A stretch of DNA of 64,000 bases from Pseudomonas wadenswilerensis (GCF_900497695.1 NZ_UIDD01000004.1:62001-126000), one strand, 5' to 3'; shown: positions 1 through 8,889, counted from the stretch's first letter. Notes: generated by a model from the sequence alone, not told the origin. Numbers and translations: made by a program.

Positions 1-632
1 TGGCGCAGTACCTGTGGGAGCTGGCTTGCCAGCGATGAGGCCAGTGCAGCCAGTAAAGTAGGTGGCGCTTGGGTTACGACCGCTTCGCGCTTGATCGCTG
101 GCAAGTCCAGCTCCCACAGAGTTGGCGCAGTACCTGTGGGAGCTGGCTTGCCAGCGATGAGGCCAGTGCAGCCAATAAAGTAGGTGGCGCTTGGGTTGCG
201 ACCACTTCGCGCTTGATCGCCGGCAAGGCCAGCTCCCACAGCGTTGGCGCAGTACCTGTGGGAGCTGGCTTGCCAGCGATGAGGCCAGTGCAGCCAACAA
301 AGTAGGTGGCACTTGGGTTGCGACCGCTTCGCGCTCGATCGCCGGCAAGGCCAGCTCCCACAGAGTTGGCGCAGTACCTGTGGGAGCCGGCTTGCCGGCG
401 ATGAGGCCAGTGCAGCCAACAAAGTAGGTGGCGCTTGGGTTACGACCGCTTCGCGCTCGATCGCCGGCAAGTCCAGATCCCACAGAGTTGGCGCAGTACC
501 TGTGGGAGCTGGCTTGCCAGCGATGAGGCCAGTGCAGCCAACAAAGTAGGTGGCGCTTGGGTTACGACCGCTTCGCGCTCGATCGCCGGCAAGGCCAGCT
601 CCCACAGAGTTGGCGCAGTACCTGTGGGAGCG
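1..632. repeat. Tandem array of a 122-bp REP-doublet (REPIN-like) unit
   Basis: The sequence starting tggcgcagtacctgtgggag recurs at 1, 123, 245, 367, 489 and 611, an exact 122-bp period: five full copies and a sixth cut after about 22 bases. Each unit holds a forward REP (gtgggagctggcttgccagc, then gatgaggcc) and, about 45 bases on, a reverse REP ending in ccagctcccacag, so it is a REP doublet amplified head to tail. In the fourth copy (about 380-400) both arms of the REP stem change together (ctggc..gccag to ccggc..gccgg), keeping the hairpin. The array lies just upstream of the fructose operon. The short ORFs inside it are a by-product of the repeat. No RAYT transposase gene is in the window. 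Confidence 0.93.
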
Positions 633-706
633 GTGCAGCTCCAGCAATACGACAAGCAGGGCTTCATTGATCGCACATTATCGAGTAACGTGCTCGTGAA
701 TCTAGA

Positions 707-718
707 TTAAACGTTTCA
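707..718 (+). promoter_or_regulatory. Cra (FruR) operator of the fru operon
   Basis: TTAAACGTTTCA at this place is identical to the Cra/FruR operator described for the fruBKA promoter of Pseudomonas putida. It is a near-perfect palindrome centred on ACGT and lies 114 bases upstream of the fruB start. Known biology: Cra represses fruBKA and is released by fructose-1-phosphate, the product of the FruA/FruB transport reaction. The fruR gene itself is not in the window and may lie left of the repeat array. Confidence 0.88.
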
Positions 719-800
719 GCAGGCGATTTTCTGCCGATCCATTCGCCTGGACAGGGCCATTGCAACTGGCCTTACGCTGAACAATTCACAACAATACCTC

Positions 801-817
801 AGCACCCACCTGGTGCT
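801..817 (+). other. Leader hairpin next to the fruB ribosome binding site
   Basis: AGCACC and GGTGCT form a six-base-pair stem with loop CACCT, ending three bases before the strong fruB Shine-Dalgarno sequence aaggagaagg (821-830). An A-rich stretch, acaacaata, comes just before the stem and resembles the AAnAANAA sites bound by Hfq/Crc in Pseudomonas. That is inference from a partial match. Confidence 0.4.
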
Positions 818-832
818 GCAAAGGAGAAGGTC

Positions 833-3691
833 ATGCTCGAGCTCACCGTGGAGCAGATATCCATGGGCCAATCGGCTGTGGATAAGTCGGCGGCGCTGCA
901 CCTGTTGGCCGAGCGCCTGGTCAGCGATGGCCTGGTTGCCGACGGCTATCTGGCCGGCCTGCAAGCCCGCGAAGCGCAAGGCTCGACCTTCCTCGGCCAA
1001 GGTATTGCCATCCCCCACGGCACCCCCGAAACCCGCGAGCTGGTACATGCCACCGGCGTGCGCCTGCTGCAGTTTCCCGAAGGCGTGGACTGGGGCGATG
1101 GCCAGATCGTCTACCTGGCCATCGGCATCGCCGCGCGCTCCGATGAGCACCTGCGCCTGCTGCAACTGCTGACCCGCGCCCTGGGCGAGACCGACCTGGC
1201 CGAAGCCCTGCGTCGCGCCAGTTCCGCCGAAGCCTTGCTCAAGTTGCTGCAAGGCGCGCCGCAAGAGCTGGCCCTGGATGCGCAGATGATCGGCCTGGGC
1301 GTGCCCGCCGAAGATTTTGACGAGCTGGTGTGGCGCGCCGCGCGCCTGCTGACCCGCGCAGAATGCGTTGGCGGCGGCTTTGCCGGGGTGTTGCAGCAGG
1401 TTGATCCGCTGCCGCTGGGCGAGGGCCTGTGGTGGCTGCACAGCGAGCAGGCGGTGCGCCAGCCGGGCCTGGCCTTCGTCACCCCGCAACAGCCGCTGCG
1501 CCACAACGGCCAGCCGGTGCATGGCCTGTTCTGCCTGGCCAGCCTCGGCGCTGCGCATCAGGCCTTGCTTGAGCGCCTGTGCACGCTGTTGATCGAAGGC
1601 CGCGGCCAGGAGCTGTGCCGCGCCACCAACAGCCGCACCGTACTGGAAGTGCTGGGCGGCGAGTTGCCCGCCGACTGGCCGAGCGCGCGTATCGGCCTTG
1701 CCAACGCCCTCGGCCTGCATGCGCGCCCGGCCAAGGAGCTGGCGCAACTGGCGAAAAATTTTGCAGGCGAGATTCGCCTGCGCCTGGTCGACAGCGCCCA
1801 GCCCGCGGTGTCGGCCAAGAGCCTGAGCAAGCTGCTCAGCCTCGGCGCACGGCGTGGGCAGATTCTGGAAATCATCGCTGAACCAGCCATTGCCAACGAT
1901 GCCTTGCCTGCGCTGCTGGCCGCGATTGAAGCGGGCCTGGGCGAAGAGGTGGAGGCGCTGGCGCCCGTCGTCGAGGCGCTCATCGAGGTGATGGCTGAGC
2001 CTGAACTTGTCGCGCCCGTAGCCGGTGCGCTGATCCAGGGCGTTGCCGCCGCACCGGGCATTGCCAGTGGCCCGGCGCATATCCAGATATTGCGCGAGTT
2101 CGACTACCCGTTGCGCGGTGAGTCGCTGCCCATCGAGCGGCAACGCCTGCAGCAAGCGCTGGCCAATGTGAACCACGAAATCGAAGCGCTGACCCAGCGC
2201 AGCCCGGCCAAGGCCATCCGCGAGATTTTCGTCACCCACCAGGAGATGCTCGCCGACCCGGACCTCAGCGACGAAGTCGACCAGCGCCTGCGCCAGGGCG
2301 AAAGCGCGGCGGCGGCGTGGATGGCGGTGATCGATGCCGCCGCGCGCCAACAGGAAGCCTTGCATGATGCGCTGCTCGCCGAGCGCGCCGCCGACCTGCG
2401 CGATATCGGTCGGCGGGTATTGGCCCAACTGTGTGGCGAAGCCGACGTGCCGGCGCCGGAGCAGCCTTATGTGCTGGTGATGGAGGAGGTCGGCCCGTCG
2501 GATGTGGCGCGACTCGACCCGCAACGGGTGGCCGGGATTCTTACCGCCCGTGGCGGCGCCACCGCCCACAGTGCCATCGTCGCCCGCGCCCTGGGTATCC
2601 CTGCCGTCGTTGGCGCTGGCGATGCCGTGCTGCTGATTGCCCCGGGCACGCCGCTGCTGCTCGACGGCCAACGCGGTCGCCTGACCGTGGCGCCAGCCGC
2701 TGACGAACTCGAACGTGCCCTGGCCGAACGTGACCGTCGCGAGCAACGCCTGCAAGCCGCCAAGGCCCGGCGTCTGGAGCCGGCGATCACCCGCGACGGC
2801 CATGCCATCGAGGTGTTCGCCAATATCGGTGAAAGCGCCGGGATCGAAGCGGTGGTTGATCAAGGCGCCGAAGGCGTCGGCCTGCTGCGCACCGAACTGA
2901 TTTTCATGGCCCACCAGCAAGCCCCCGACGAAGCCGTGCAAGAGGCCGAATATCGCCGCGTGCTCGATGGCCTCGCCGGTCGGCCGCTGGTGGTGCGCAC
3001 CCTCGATGTCGGTGGCGACAAGCCGTTGCCCTACTGGCCGATCGCCAAGGAAGAAAACCCTTTCCTCGGCGTGCGCGGCATTCGCCTGACCCTGCAACGC
3101 CCGCACGTGATGGAAAGCCAGCTGCGTGCCCTGCTGCGCGCCGCCGGCGACCGGCCGCTGCGGATCATGTTCCCGATGGTCGGCCAGCTCGAAGAGTGGC
3201 GCCAGGCCCGGGCCATGGTCGAGCGCCTGCGCGAGGAAATCGCCGTCAGCGACCTGCAGCTGGGGATCATGATCGAGGTGCCGTCGGCCGCCTTGCTGGC
3301 GCCGGTACTCGCCCAGGAAGTGGACTTCTTCAGCATCGGTACCAACGACCTGACCCAGTACACCCTGGCCATCGACCGCGGCCACCCGAGCCTCTCGGCG
3401 CAAGCCGACGGCCTGCACCCGGCGGTGCTGCAGTTGATCGACATCACCGTGCGCGCCGCCCATGCCCATGGCAAGTGGGTCGGGGTGTGCGGCGAGCTGG
3501 CGGCCGATCCGCAGGCGGTGGCGCTGTTGCTCGGCCTTGGCGTCGATGAGCTGAGCGTTGCGGCAAGGAGCATTGCCGAGGTGAAAGCCGAAGTACGTGA
3601 ACTGAATTTTGAACATGCCCGGCAGCTGGCGCGCCAAGCGTTGCTGCAGGGCAGTGCCGGCGCAGTGCGGGCACTGGTGGAGACCCGTTGA
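833..3691 (+). CDS. fruB: PTS fructose multiphosphoryl transfer protein (EIIA-HPr-EI fusion)
   Basis: Cytoplasmic 952-residue phosphotransfer protein of the fructose PTS; it takes phosphate from PEP and passes it to FruA. Three modules are visible: an N-terminal fructose EIIA domain with the phospho-histidine in GIAIPHGT (His62), an HPr domain with the active site GLHARPA (His296), and an enzyme I domain with GGATAHSAI (phospho-histidine about 579) and the C-terminal catalytic cysteine in VGVCGELAAD. A strong aaggagaagg precedes the ATG. The stop overlaps the fruK start by one base (TGATG), so it opens a tightly coupled fruBKA operon controlled by the Cra site at 707. Length and domain order are those of Pseudomonas FruB. 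Confidence 0.97.
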   Translation: MLELTVEQISMGQSAVDKSAALHLLAERLVSDGLVADGYLAGLQAREAQGSTFLGQGIAIPHGTPETRELVHATGVRLLQFPEGVDWGDGQIVYLAIGIAARSDEHLRLLQLLTRALGETDLAEALRRASSAEALLKLLQGAPQELALDAQMIGLGVPAEDFDELVWRAARLLTRAECVGGGFAGVLQQVDPLPLGEGLWWLHSEQAVRQPGLAFVTPQQPLRHNGQPVHGLFCLASLGAAHQALLERLCTLLIEGRGQELCRATNSRTVLEVLGGELPADWPSARIGLANALGLHARPAKELAQLAKNFAGEIRLRLVDSAQPAVSAKSLSKLLSLGARRGQILEIIAEPAIANDALPALLAAIEAGLGEEVEALAPVVEALIEVMAEPELVAPVAGALIQGVAAAPGIASGPAHIQILREFDYPLRGESLPIERQRLQQALANVNHEIEALTQRSPAKAIREIFVTHQEMLADPDLSDEVDQRLRQGESAAAAWMAVIDAAARQQEALHDALLAERAADLRDIGRRVLAQLCGEADVPAPEQPYVLVMEEVGPSDVARLDPQRVAGILTARGGATAHSAIVARALGIPAVVGAGDAVLLIAPGTPLLLDGQRGRLTVAPAADELERALAERDRREQRLQAAKARRLEPAITRDGHAIEVFANIGESAGIEAVVDQGAEGVGLLRTELIFMAHQQAPDEAVQEAEYRRVLDGLAGRPLVVRTLDVGGDKPLPYWPIAKEENPFLGVRGIRLTLQRPHVMESQLRALLRAAGDRPLRIMFPMVGQLEEWRQARAMVERLREEIAVSDLQLGIMIEVPSAALLAPVLAQEVDFFSIGTNDLTQYTLAIDRGHPSLSAQADGLHPAVLQLIDITVRAAHAHGKWVGVCGELAADPQAVALLLGLGVDELSVAARSIAEVKAEVRELNFEHARQLARQALLQGSAGAVRALVETR

Positions 3692-4641
3692 TGGCCAAGA
3701 TACTGACCCTGACCCTGAACCCGGCGCTGGACCTCACCGTCAGCCTCGACAGCCTGCAGGCAGGTCAGGTCAACCGCAGCCAGGCGCAGCACAGCCACGC
3801 CGCCGGCAAGGGCCTGAACGTTGCCCAGGTGCTGGCCGACCTCGGCCATAGCGTGACCGTGGGCGGCTTTCTCGGCCGCGACAACCTGGCGCCGTTCGAG
3901 GCCCTGATCGCCCGCCGTGGCTTTGCCGATTGTTTCGTGCGGGTGGCAGGCGAAACCCGTTGCAACATCAAACTGGTCGAAGCCAGTGGCCAGGTCACCG
4001 ATATCAACGGCCCCGGCCCGCAGGTCGATGAGCAAGCGCGCCTGGAACTGCTGACCCGCCTGGAGCAGATCGCCCCCGGCCACGCTGCGGTGGTGGTCGC
4101 CGGCAGCTTGCCGCGGGGCATCAGCCCGCAGTGGCTGCAGATGCTTCTGGCCCGGCTCAAGGCCATGGGCCTGAAAGTGGCCCTGGACAGCAGCGGCGAA
4201 GCCTTGCGTGCCGGGCTTGCCTGCGCACCGTGGCTGGTCAAGCCGAACACCGACGAGCTGGGTGAAGTGCTGGGCAGCGCTGTGCATGACTTTGCCGAAC
4301 AGCAGCAGGCGGCGACCCGCCTGATCGGCCAGGGCGTCGAGCATGTGGTGGTGTCCCAGGGCGAGCAGGGGGTCAACTGGTTCCGCCAGGGCAGCACCCT
4401 CGGCGCCGTGCCGCCCAAAGTCAAGGTAGCCAGTACCGTCGGTGCCGGTGACTCGCTGCTGGCGGGCATGGTCCATGGCTTGCTGAGCGCCGATAGCCCT
4501 GCGCAAACCCTGCGCCGGGCCACGGCGATTGCCGCCCAGGCGGTGACCCAGATCGGCTTCGGTATTAACGACCGGGCGCAACTGGCGCAGCTGGAAAGCC
4601 AGGTGCAGCTGACAGAAGAACAACAAGAGGGTTGCAGATGA
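3691..4641 (+). CDS. fruK: 1-phosphofructokinase
   Basis: PfkB/ribokinase-family kinase of 316 residues that turns fructose-1-phosphate into fructose-1,6-bisphosphate with ATP, following uptake by FruA. The family signatures are clear: the N-terminal LNPALDLTV, the substrate loop GKGLNVAQVL, and near the C-terminus TVGAGDSLLAGM with the catalytic aspartate. The ATG at 3691 overlaps the fruB stop; an in-frame TTG at 3688 is a less likely start. Its 3' end overlaps fruA by four bases (ATGA), pointing to translational coupling across the operon. Confidence 0.96.
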   Translation: MAKILTLTLNPALDLTVSLDSLQAGQVNRSQAQHSHAAGKGLNVAQVLADLGHSVTVGGFLGRDNLAPFEALIARRGFADCFVRVAGETRCNIKLVEASGQVTDINGPGPQVDEQARLELLTRLEQIAPGHAAVVVAGSLPRGISPQWLQMLLARLKAMGLKVALDSSGEALRAGLACAPWLVKPNTDELGEVLGSAVHDFAEQQQAATRLIGQGVEHVVVSQGEQGVNWFRQGSTLGAVPPKVKVASTVGAGDSLLAGMVHGLLSADSPAQTLRRATAIAAQAVTQIGFGINDRAQLAQLESQVQLTEEQQEGCR

Positions 4642-6374
4642 ACATTGCCATCGTCACCGCCTGCCCCAATGGCCAGGTGTCCAGTGTGCTCAGCGCGCGT
4701 CTGCTGGCAGCGACAGCCCAGCGCCAGGGCTGGAGCACCAGCGTCGAAGTGCACGACCCGCAGCAACCCGAACGCCAATTATCCGAAGCCGCGATTGCCG
4801 CCGCCGACTGGGTGCTGGTGATCAACACCGGCCCACTGGACCTGCGCCGTTTCGCCGGCAAGCGCCTGTACCAGAGCACCCCGGCGCAAGCCCTGACGGA
4901 GGTGGAAAATTTTCTGCGTGAAGCGGCCGACAAGGCTGTGGTCTATCAGCCCGAAGCCGAGCAGGTAGCAGCCCCTGTCGAGCGCAGCGCCAAAGTCGTC
5001 GCGGTCACCGCCTGCCCGACTGGCGTCGCCCATACCTTCATGGCCGCCGAAGCCCTGCAGCAGGCGGCGCAGCAACTGGGCTACCAGCTCAGCGTCGAGA
5101 CCCAGGGCTCGGTGGGCGCGCGTAACCCCTTGTCGGCAGCGGCCATTGCCGAAGCCGATGTGGTGTTGCTGGCCGCCGATATCGAGGTGCCCACTGCGCG
5201 GTTTGCCGGTAAGCGCATCTACCGCTGCGGCACCGGCGTGGCCCTCAAGCAGGCCCAGGCCACGCTGAAGAAAGCCCTGGCCGAAGGCCGCGAAGAAGCT
5301 GCCGTGCAAGGCGACAGCGCAGCCCCGGCCCGCAGCGAAAAAACTGGCGTGTACAAGCACCTGCTCACCGGCGTGTCGTTCATGCTGCCGATGGTGGTGG
5401 CCGGTGGCTTGCTGATCGCGCTGTCGTTCGTCTTCGGTATCGAAGCCTACAAGGAGCCCGGCACACTGCCTGCCGCCTTGATGCAGATTGGCGGTGACGC
5501 GGCCTTCAAACTGATGGTGCCGTTGCTGGCCGGTTACATCGCCTATTCGATTGCCGACCGCCCAGGGCTGGCGCCGGGGATGATTGGTGGCTTGCTGGCC
5601 AGCACCCTGGGCGCGGGTTTTATCGGCGGGATCGTCGCAGGCTTTCTCGCCGGTTACAGCGCCAAGGCCATCAGCCGCTGGGCGCGCCTGCCCAGCAGCC
5701 TCGAAGCACTCAAGCCGATCCTGATCATCCCGCTGCTGGCCAGCCTGTTCACTGGCCTGGTGATGATCTACGTGGTCGGCAAACCGGTGGCCGGCATGCT
5801 CGAAGGCCTGACCCATTTTCTCGACAGCATGGGCACTACCAACGCGATTCTGCTTGGGGTGTTGCTGGGCGGGATGATGTGCGTCGACCTGGGCGGGCCG
5901 ATCAACAAGGCGGCCTATGCGTTCTCGGTCGGGCTGTTGGCTTCGCAGAGTTATGCACCGATGGCCGCGACCATGGCTGCGGGCATGGTGCCGCCGATTG
6001 GCCTGGGCATCGCCAGCTTCATTGCCCGGCGCAAGTTCGCCCAGAGCGAGCGCGAAGCCGGCAAGGCGGCGCTGGTGCTGGGCCTGTGCTTCATTTCCGA
6101 GGGGGCGATTCCGTTTGCCGCCAAGGACCCGCTGCGGGTGATCCCGGCCAGTGTCGTCGGCGGCGCGCTGACCGGCGCCTTGTCGATGTATTTTGGCTGC
6201 AAGCTGATGGCGCCCCATGGCGGCCTGTTCGTCATGCTGATCCCCAATGCGATCAACCATGCCTTGCTGTATCTGCTGGCGATCGTCGCCGGTAGCCTGC
6301 TGACGGCGCTGGTGTATGCAGTGCTCAAGCGCGGCGAAGGGGTGGAGCTGGCGGTGCAGCCGGCCAAGGCCTGA
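4638..6374 (+). CDS. fruA: PTS fructose transporter, EIIB'BC component
   Basis: Inner-membrane fructose permease of 578 residues that imports fructose and phosphorylates it to fructose-1-phosphate. An N-terminal IIB' domain (ITACP-like IVTACPNGQ, about residues 1-100) is followed by the true IIB domain (VTACPTGVAHTF, active-site Cys) from about 115, then a long hydrophobic IIC domain from about 235 to the end. The start is the ATG at 4638 overlapping the fruK stop; the upstream in-frame TTG (4632) is unlikely. Last gene of fruBKA; the next gene is convergent and begins its 3' end immediately after the stop. Confidence 0.96.
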   Translation: MNIAIVTACPNGQVSSVLSARLLAATAQRQGWSTSVEVHDPQQPERQLSEAAIAAADWVLVINTGPLDLRRFAGKRLYQSTPAQALTEVENFLREAADKAVVYQPEAEQVAAPVERSAKVVAVTACPTGVAHTFMAAEALQQAAQQLGYQLSVETQGSVGARNPLSAAAIAEADVVLLAADIEVPTARFAGKRIYRCGTGVALKQAQATLKKALAEGREEAAVQGDSAAPARSEKTGVYKHLLTGVSFMLPMVVAGGLLIALSFVFGIEAYKEPGTLPAALMQIGGDAAFKLMVPLLAGYIAYSIADRPGLAPGMIGGLLASTLGAGFIGGIVAGFLAGYSAKAISRWARLPSSLEALKPILIIPLLASLFTGLVMIYVVGKPVAGMLEGLTHFLDSMGTTNAILLGVLLGGMMCVDLGGPINKAAYAFSVGLLASQSYAPMAATMAAGMVPPIGLGIASFIARRKFAQSEREAGKAALVLGLCFISEGAIPFAAKDPLRVIPASVVGGALTGALSMYFGCKLMAPHGGLFVMLIPNAINHALLYLLAIVAGSLLTALVYAVLKRGEGVELAVQPAKA

Positions 6375-6605
6375 TCAGTTGCGCGGGCGCGGGTGCTTCT
6401 TGCGCAGGGGTACCAGCAGGTCGCTCAGGCCGTTGTGATCGACCTCGTGCATCAGCGCCAGCAGGCCACCGAGCTCGCCCTTGGGAAAGCCCTGGCGGGC
6501 GAACCAGTTGAGGTAATCACCAGGCAGGTCGGCGATCAGCCGGCCCTGGTACTTGCCGTAGGGCATTTCACGGGTGACCAGCAGGACGAGGGCTTCCGGG
6601 TTCAT
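6375..6605 (-). CDS. DUF3820 family small protein
   Basis: A 76-residue protein beginning MNPEALVLLVTREMPYGKYQ, with the compact signature MPYGKYQGRLIADLPGDYLNWFARQGFPKG typical of the DUF3820 family, whose Pseudomonas members have been annotated as putative quorum-sensing-regulated virulence factors. Function is not established. It has no signal peptide or membrane segment and a basic C-terminus (RKKHPRPRN). I chose the internal ATG at 6605 because the family alignment begins there; an in-frame start further upstream would add 13 residues of no recognisable content. Convergent with fruA, with no spacer. Confidence 0.8.
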   Translation of the reverse strand: MNPEALVLLVTREMPYGKYQGRLIADLPGDYLNWFARQGFPKGELGGLLALMHEVDHNGLSDLLVPLRKKHPRPRN

Positions 6606-6752
6606 GGCAACGCTGTTCTTTGAAAGGATGAGGCCAACATACATGCAATCTGCATGAAGGCCAAAGGACAGTTCATGCAGAACGCGTGGAAGTCATAAGT
6701 TCATTTAATTTCAAGTCATTGAAAGTAAACGATATTTTCTCAATTATCAGGC

Positions 6753-6768
6753 TGGCACGAACCCTGCT
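6753..6768 (+). promoter_or_regulatory. Sigma-54 (RpoN) promoter
   Basis: TGGCACGAACCCTGCT has the -24 GG and -12 GC dinucleotides separated by exactly ten bases, matching the sigma-54 consensus TGGCACG-N4-TTGC closely. Transcription would begin about 12 bases after the GC (near 6779), leaving a 30-base leader before the ATG at 6809. The 80 bases upstream are AT-rich, as expected for an IHF or activator-binding region. Confidence 0.75.
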
Positions 6769-6808
6769 CCGATCTATTGCATCTTCCCTCATGCAAAGGA
6801 GCAATGTC

Positions 6809-7285
6809 ATGACTACCCCCAACAAAGAAGTCGTCTCGGTTCTCAACGAACTGATCGAGTTCAGCAAGGATGGCGAAAAGGGTTTCAAAACCTCTGCCGA
6901 GGATGTGAAGAATCCCCAGCTGAAAAGCTACTTCATCCAGCGTGCTGGCGAATGCGGTACCGCTGCCGCGGAACTGCAGCAGCAAGTGCGCAGCCTCGGT
7001 GGCGATCCGGAAACCTCTACCAGTGTCAGCGGTGACCTGCACCGTGGCTGGGTCAACCTGAAGTCGATGCTCACCGGCAAGGATGAAGCCGCAGTGCTCA
7101 ACGAAGTCGAGCGCGGCGAGGACCATGCCCTGAAAGCCTACAAGGACGCCCTGGAAAAACTGGCCCGCCTCAACACCCTGCCAAGCAGTGAGGTCTATGC
7201 CCTGGTTGAGCGTCAGTACCATGGCGTGCAGCGCAACCATGACCAGGTCAAGGCCCTGCGCAACGAGGCTCGCGCCCGCTCTTAA
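6809..7285 (+). CDS. PA2169 family four-helix-bundle protein (DUF2383)
   Basis: A 158-residue soluble protein starting MTTPNKEVVSVLNELIEFSKDGEKGF. Heptad-like helical stretches with conserved Glu/His (for example GEDHALKAYKDALEKL and ERQYHGVQRNHDQVKAL) match the ferritin-like DUF2383/PA2169 family, known in Pseudomonas as a four-helix bundle whose role is unclear, possibly stress-related. The ATG at 6809 is preceded by aaaggag at the right distance; a longer in-frame ORF from 6686 would place the promoter inside coding sequence. It follows a consensus sigma-54 promoter. The stop overlaps the convergent diguanylate cyclase stop by four bases. Confidence 0.85.
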   Translation: MTTPNKEVVSVLNELIEFSKDGEKGFKTSAEDVKNPQLKSYFIQRAGECGTAAAELQQQVRSLGGDPETSTSVSGDLHRGWVNLKSMLTGKDEAAVLNEVERGEDHALKAYKDALEKLARLNTLPSSEVYALVERQYHGVQRNHDQVKALRNEARARS

Positions 7286-8781
7286 GCGGCGGCTTCGACC
7301 CGGTTGCGACCGTTGCCCTTGGCACGGTAAAGCGCCTCATCGGCAGCGCCCAGCAAGGTCTGAAGATCTTGCTGGGTGCCTGGCGTGTGGCAACCGATGC
7401 CGATGCTCACGGTGACCGGCGCCGTGTCATCGCCAAACGGCGGCAGCGCTTCGACTGCCGCGCGAATACGCTCAGCCAACAACCGCGCCCCTGCCAGTTC
7501 GGTCTCCGGCAACACCACCAGAAACTCCTCGCCACCGTAGCGCGCGGCCAGGTCGGCCGGGCGGCGGATGCTGCTGGCTATTGTTGTGGCCACTTGGCGC
7601 AAGGCGGCATCACCGCCCGGATGACCATGGCGATCGTTGAACGCCTTGAAGTGATCGACATCGACCATCAGCACTGCCAGCGGCCGGGCATTGCGCTGGC
7701 TGCGTGCCCATTCCTGGCGCAGTACCTGGTCCAGGCGCCGGCGATTGGCGAGGCCAGTCAGGCTGTCGGTGGCGGCGAGGGCGGCCAGGCCTTGTTCGGC
7801 GCTCTGCCGGCGGCGCAATTCGCGGCCCAGCAGCAAGGTCAGCCAGAGAATGCCGATGCACAGCACACCGGTGGCCACGCTGACCAGCAAGGCCGTGCGC
7901 CGCCACGACTCGAAGACTTCGTCGGCGGAGTGGGCGACGATAACGATCAGCGGCAAGTCGCCGACCCGGGCAAAAGTAAACAGCCGTTCTTTGCCGGTGC
8001 GGGTGGAGATGCCGGCAAAGGTGCCGCTGACATCCGCGCGCATGCGCTGAAAATTCGGCCGGTCGCTGTAGTTCTGGCCGATGCGCGGTTCGTCGGGCGT
8101 GCCCGGCTGGCGCACCAGCAGGGCGCCATCGGTGTTCATCAGGTTGATGCTGCTGTCGCTGCCGATATCCAGACGCTGGAACAGCGTGCTGAAGTACGAC
8201 AGGCGCAAGGCGCCGGCAGCAACCCCGAGAAACTCACCGTTGGGCCCGGAAATGCGCCGGCTGAAGCTGATGCACCAGTCCAGGTCGCCCAGCCGCGCCT
8301 TGAATGGCTGGCCAATCAGCAGGCCCAGGTTGGGGTTGTTGCGGTGCTGCAGGAAGTCTTTGCTGTCGGCGAAATTGGCCTGGCGCGGGATGGCGCTGGT
8401 GGAGTCGGCGACTACATTGCCCTTGGCATCGAGCCAGAGGATATCGCCGCGTACCGGTGCGGTAACGGCCTGGTTGAAGAGAATCTGTTGGCGTAGCTCG
8501 GCGGGCACGGCGAGCAGTTCCGGGCGCTGTACGGCCCAGATCAGGCCTTGCAGCGAGAGGTCATAGAGTTCGACATTGCGCACGATGTCGCTTTCGATCA
8601 GCTGCACGATGTTGCTGGCCGAGCGTGCGGCGGCCTGTTCGACGCTGCTGCGTTCGCGCATCAACAGGAAGGTGACGATGGCAACGATGGCGAGCACCGC
8701 GAGGCAACTGCCCAGATTGAGGATCAGCTCCGGATGAGACTTGTACAGGGCGGATCGCTGGGATCGGGTGGGCAACGTCAT
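7282..8781 (-). CDS. Membrane-anchored diguanylate cyclase (GGDEF domain)
   Basis: A 499-residue enzyme predicted to make cyclic di-GMP. A transmembrane helix at about residues 20-42 is followed by a large periplasmic sensing region (about 43-290, Cache-like by position and composition), a second helix near 300 (LLVSVATGVLCIGILWLTLLL), and a C-terminal GGDEF domain. The active site reads RYGGEEF, and the inhibitory I-site RPAD lies five residues upstream, so both catalysis and product feedback should be intact. No EAL domain. Start chosen at MTLPTRSQRS (8781), just before the first membrane helix; upstream residues look non-coding. Confidence 0.9.
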   Translation of the reverse strand: MTLPTRSQRSALYKSHPELILNLGSCLAVLAIVAIVTFLLMRERSSVEQAAARSASNIVQLIESDIVRNVELYDLSLQGLIWAVQRPELLAVPAELRQQILFNQAVTAPVRGDILWLDAKGNVVADSTSAIPRQANFADSKDFLQHRNNPNLGLLIGQPFKARLGDLDWCISFSRRISGPNGEFLGVAAGALRLSYFSTLFQRLDIGSDSSINLMNTDGALLVRQPGTPDEPRIGQNYSDRPNFQRMRADVSGTFAGISTRTGKERLFTFARVGDLPLIVIVAHSADEVFESWRRTALLVSVATGVLCIGILWLTLLLGRELRRRQSAEQGLAALAATDSLTGLANRRRLDQVLRQEWARSQRNARPLAVLMVDVDHFKAFNDRHGHPGGDAALRQVATTIASSIRRPADLAARYGGEEFLVVLPETELAGARLLAERIRAAVEALPPFGDDTAPVTVSIGIGCHTPGTQQDLQTLLGAADEALYRAKGNGRNRVEAAA

Positions 8782-8889
8782 GGTCACTGATGCCGAAGAC
8801 CGTCTGGAAAGTGCGGTATTACTGCGCGGCGGCCGTATTCTAGGGGCCTGGGGATTGTCGGACAAGGATTTAATCGTGTCGTCTGACGA

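Noticed and set aside
1..632. CRISPR array
   Set aside because: The 122-bp units are near-identical throughout, without unique spacers, and no cas gene is nearby.
69..710. Series of 78-91-residue ORFs in the first 700 bases
   Set aside because: They repeat with the 122-bp unit, start at the same spot in each copy and cover REP palindromes; they are repeat by-products, not genes.
716..3637. Antisense ORF of 973 residues across fruB
   Set aside because: A mirror of the fruB reading frame in high-GC DNA; low-complexity His/Gln/Ala-rich protein with no domain, while fruB on the other strand is certain.
4779..6260. Antisense ORF of 493 residues across fruA
   Set aside because: Same GC-bias shadow effect; no ribosome site or motif.
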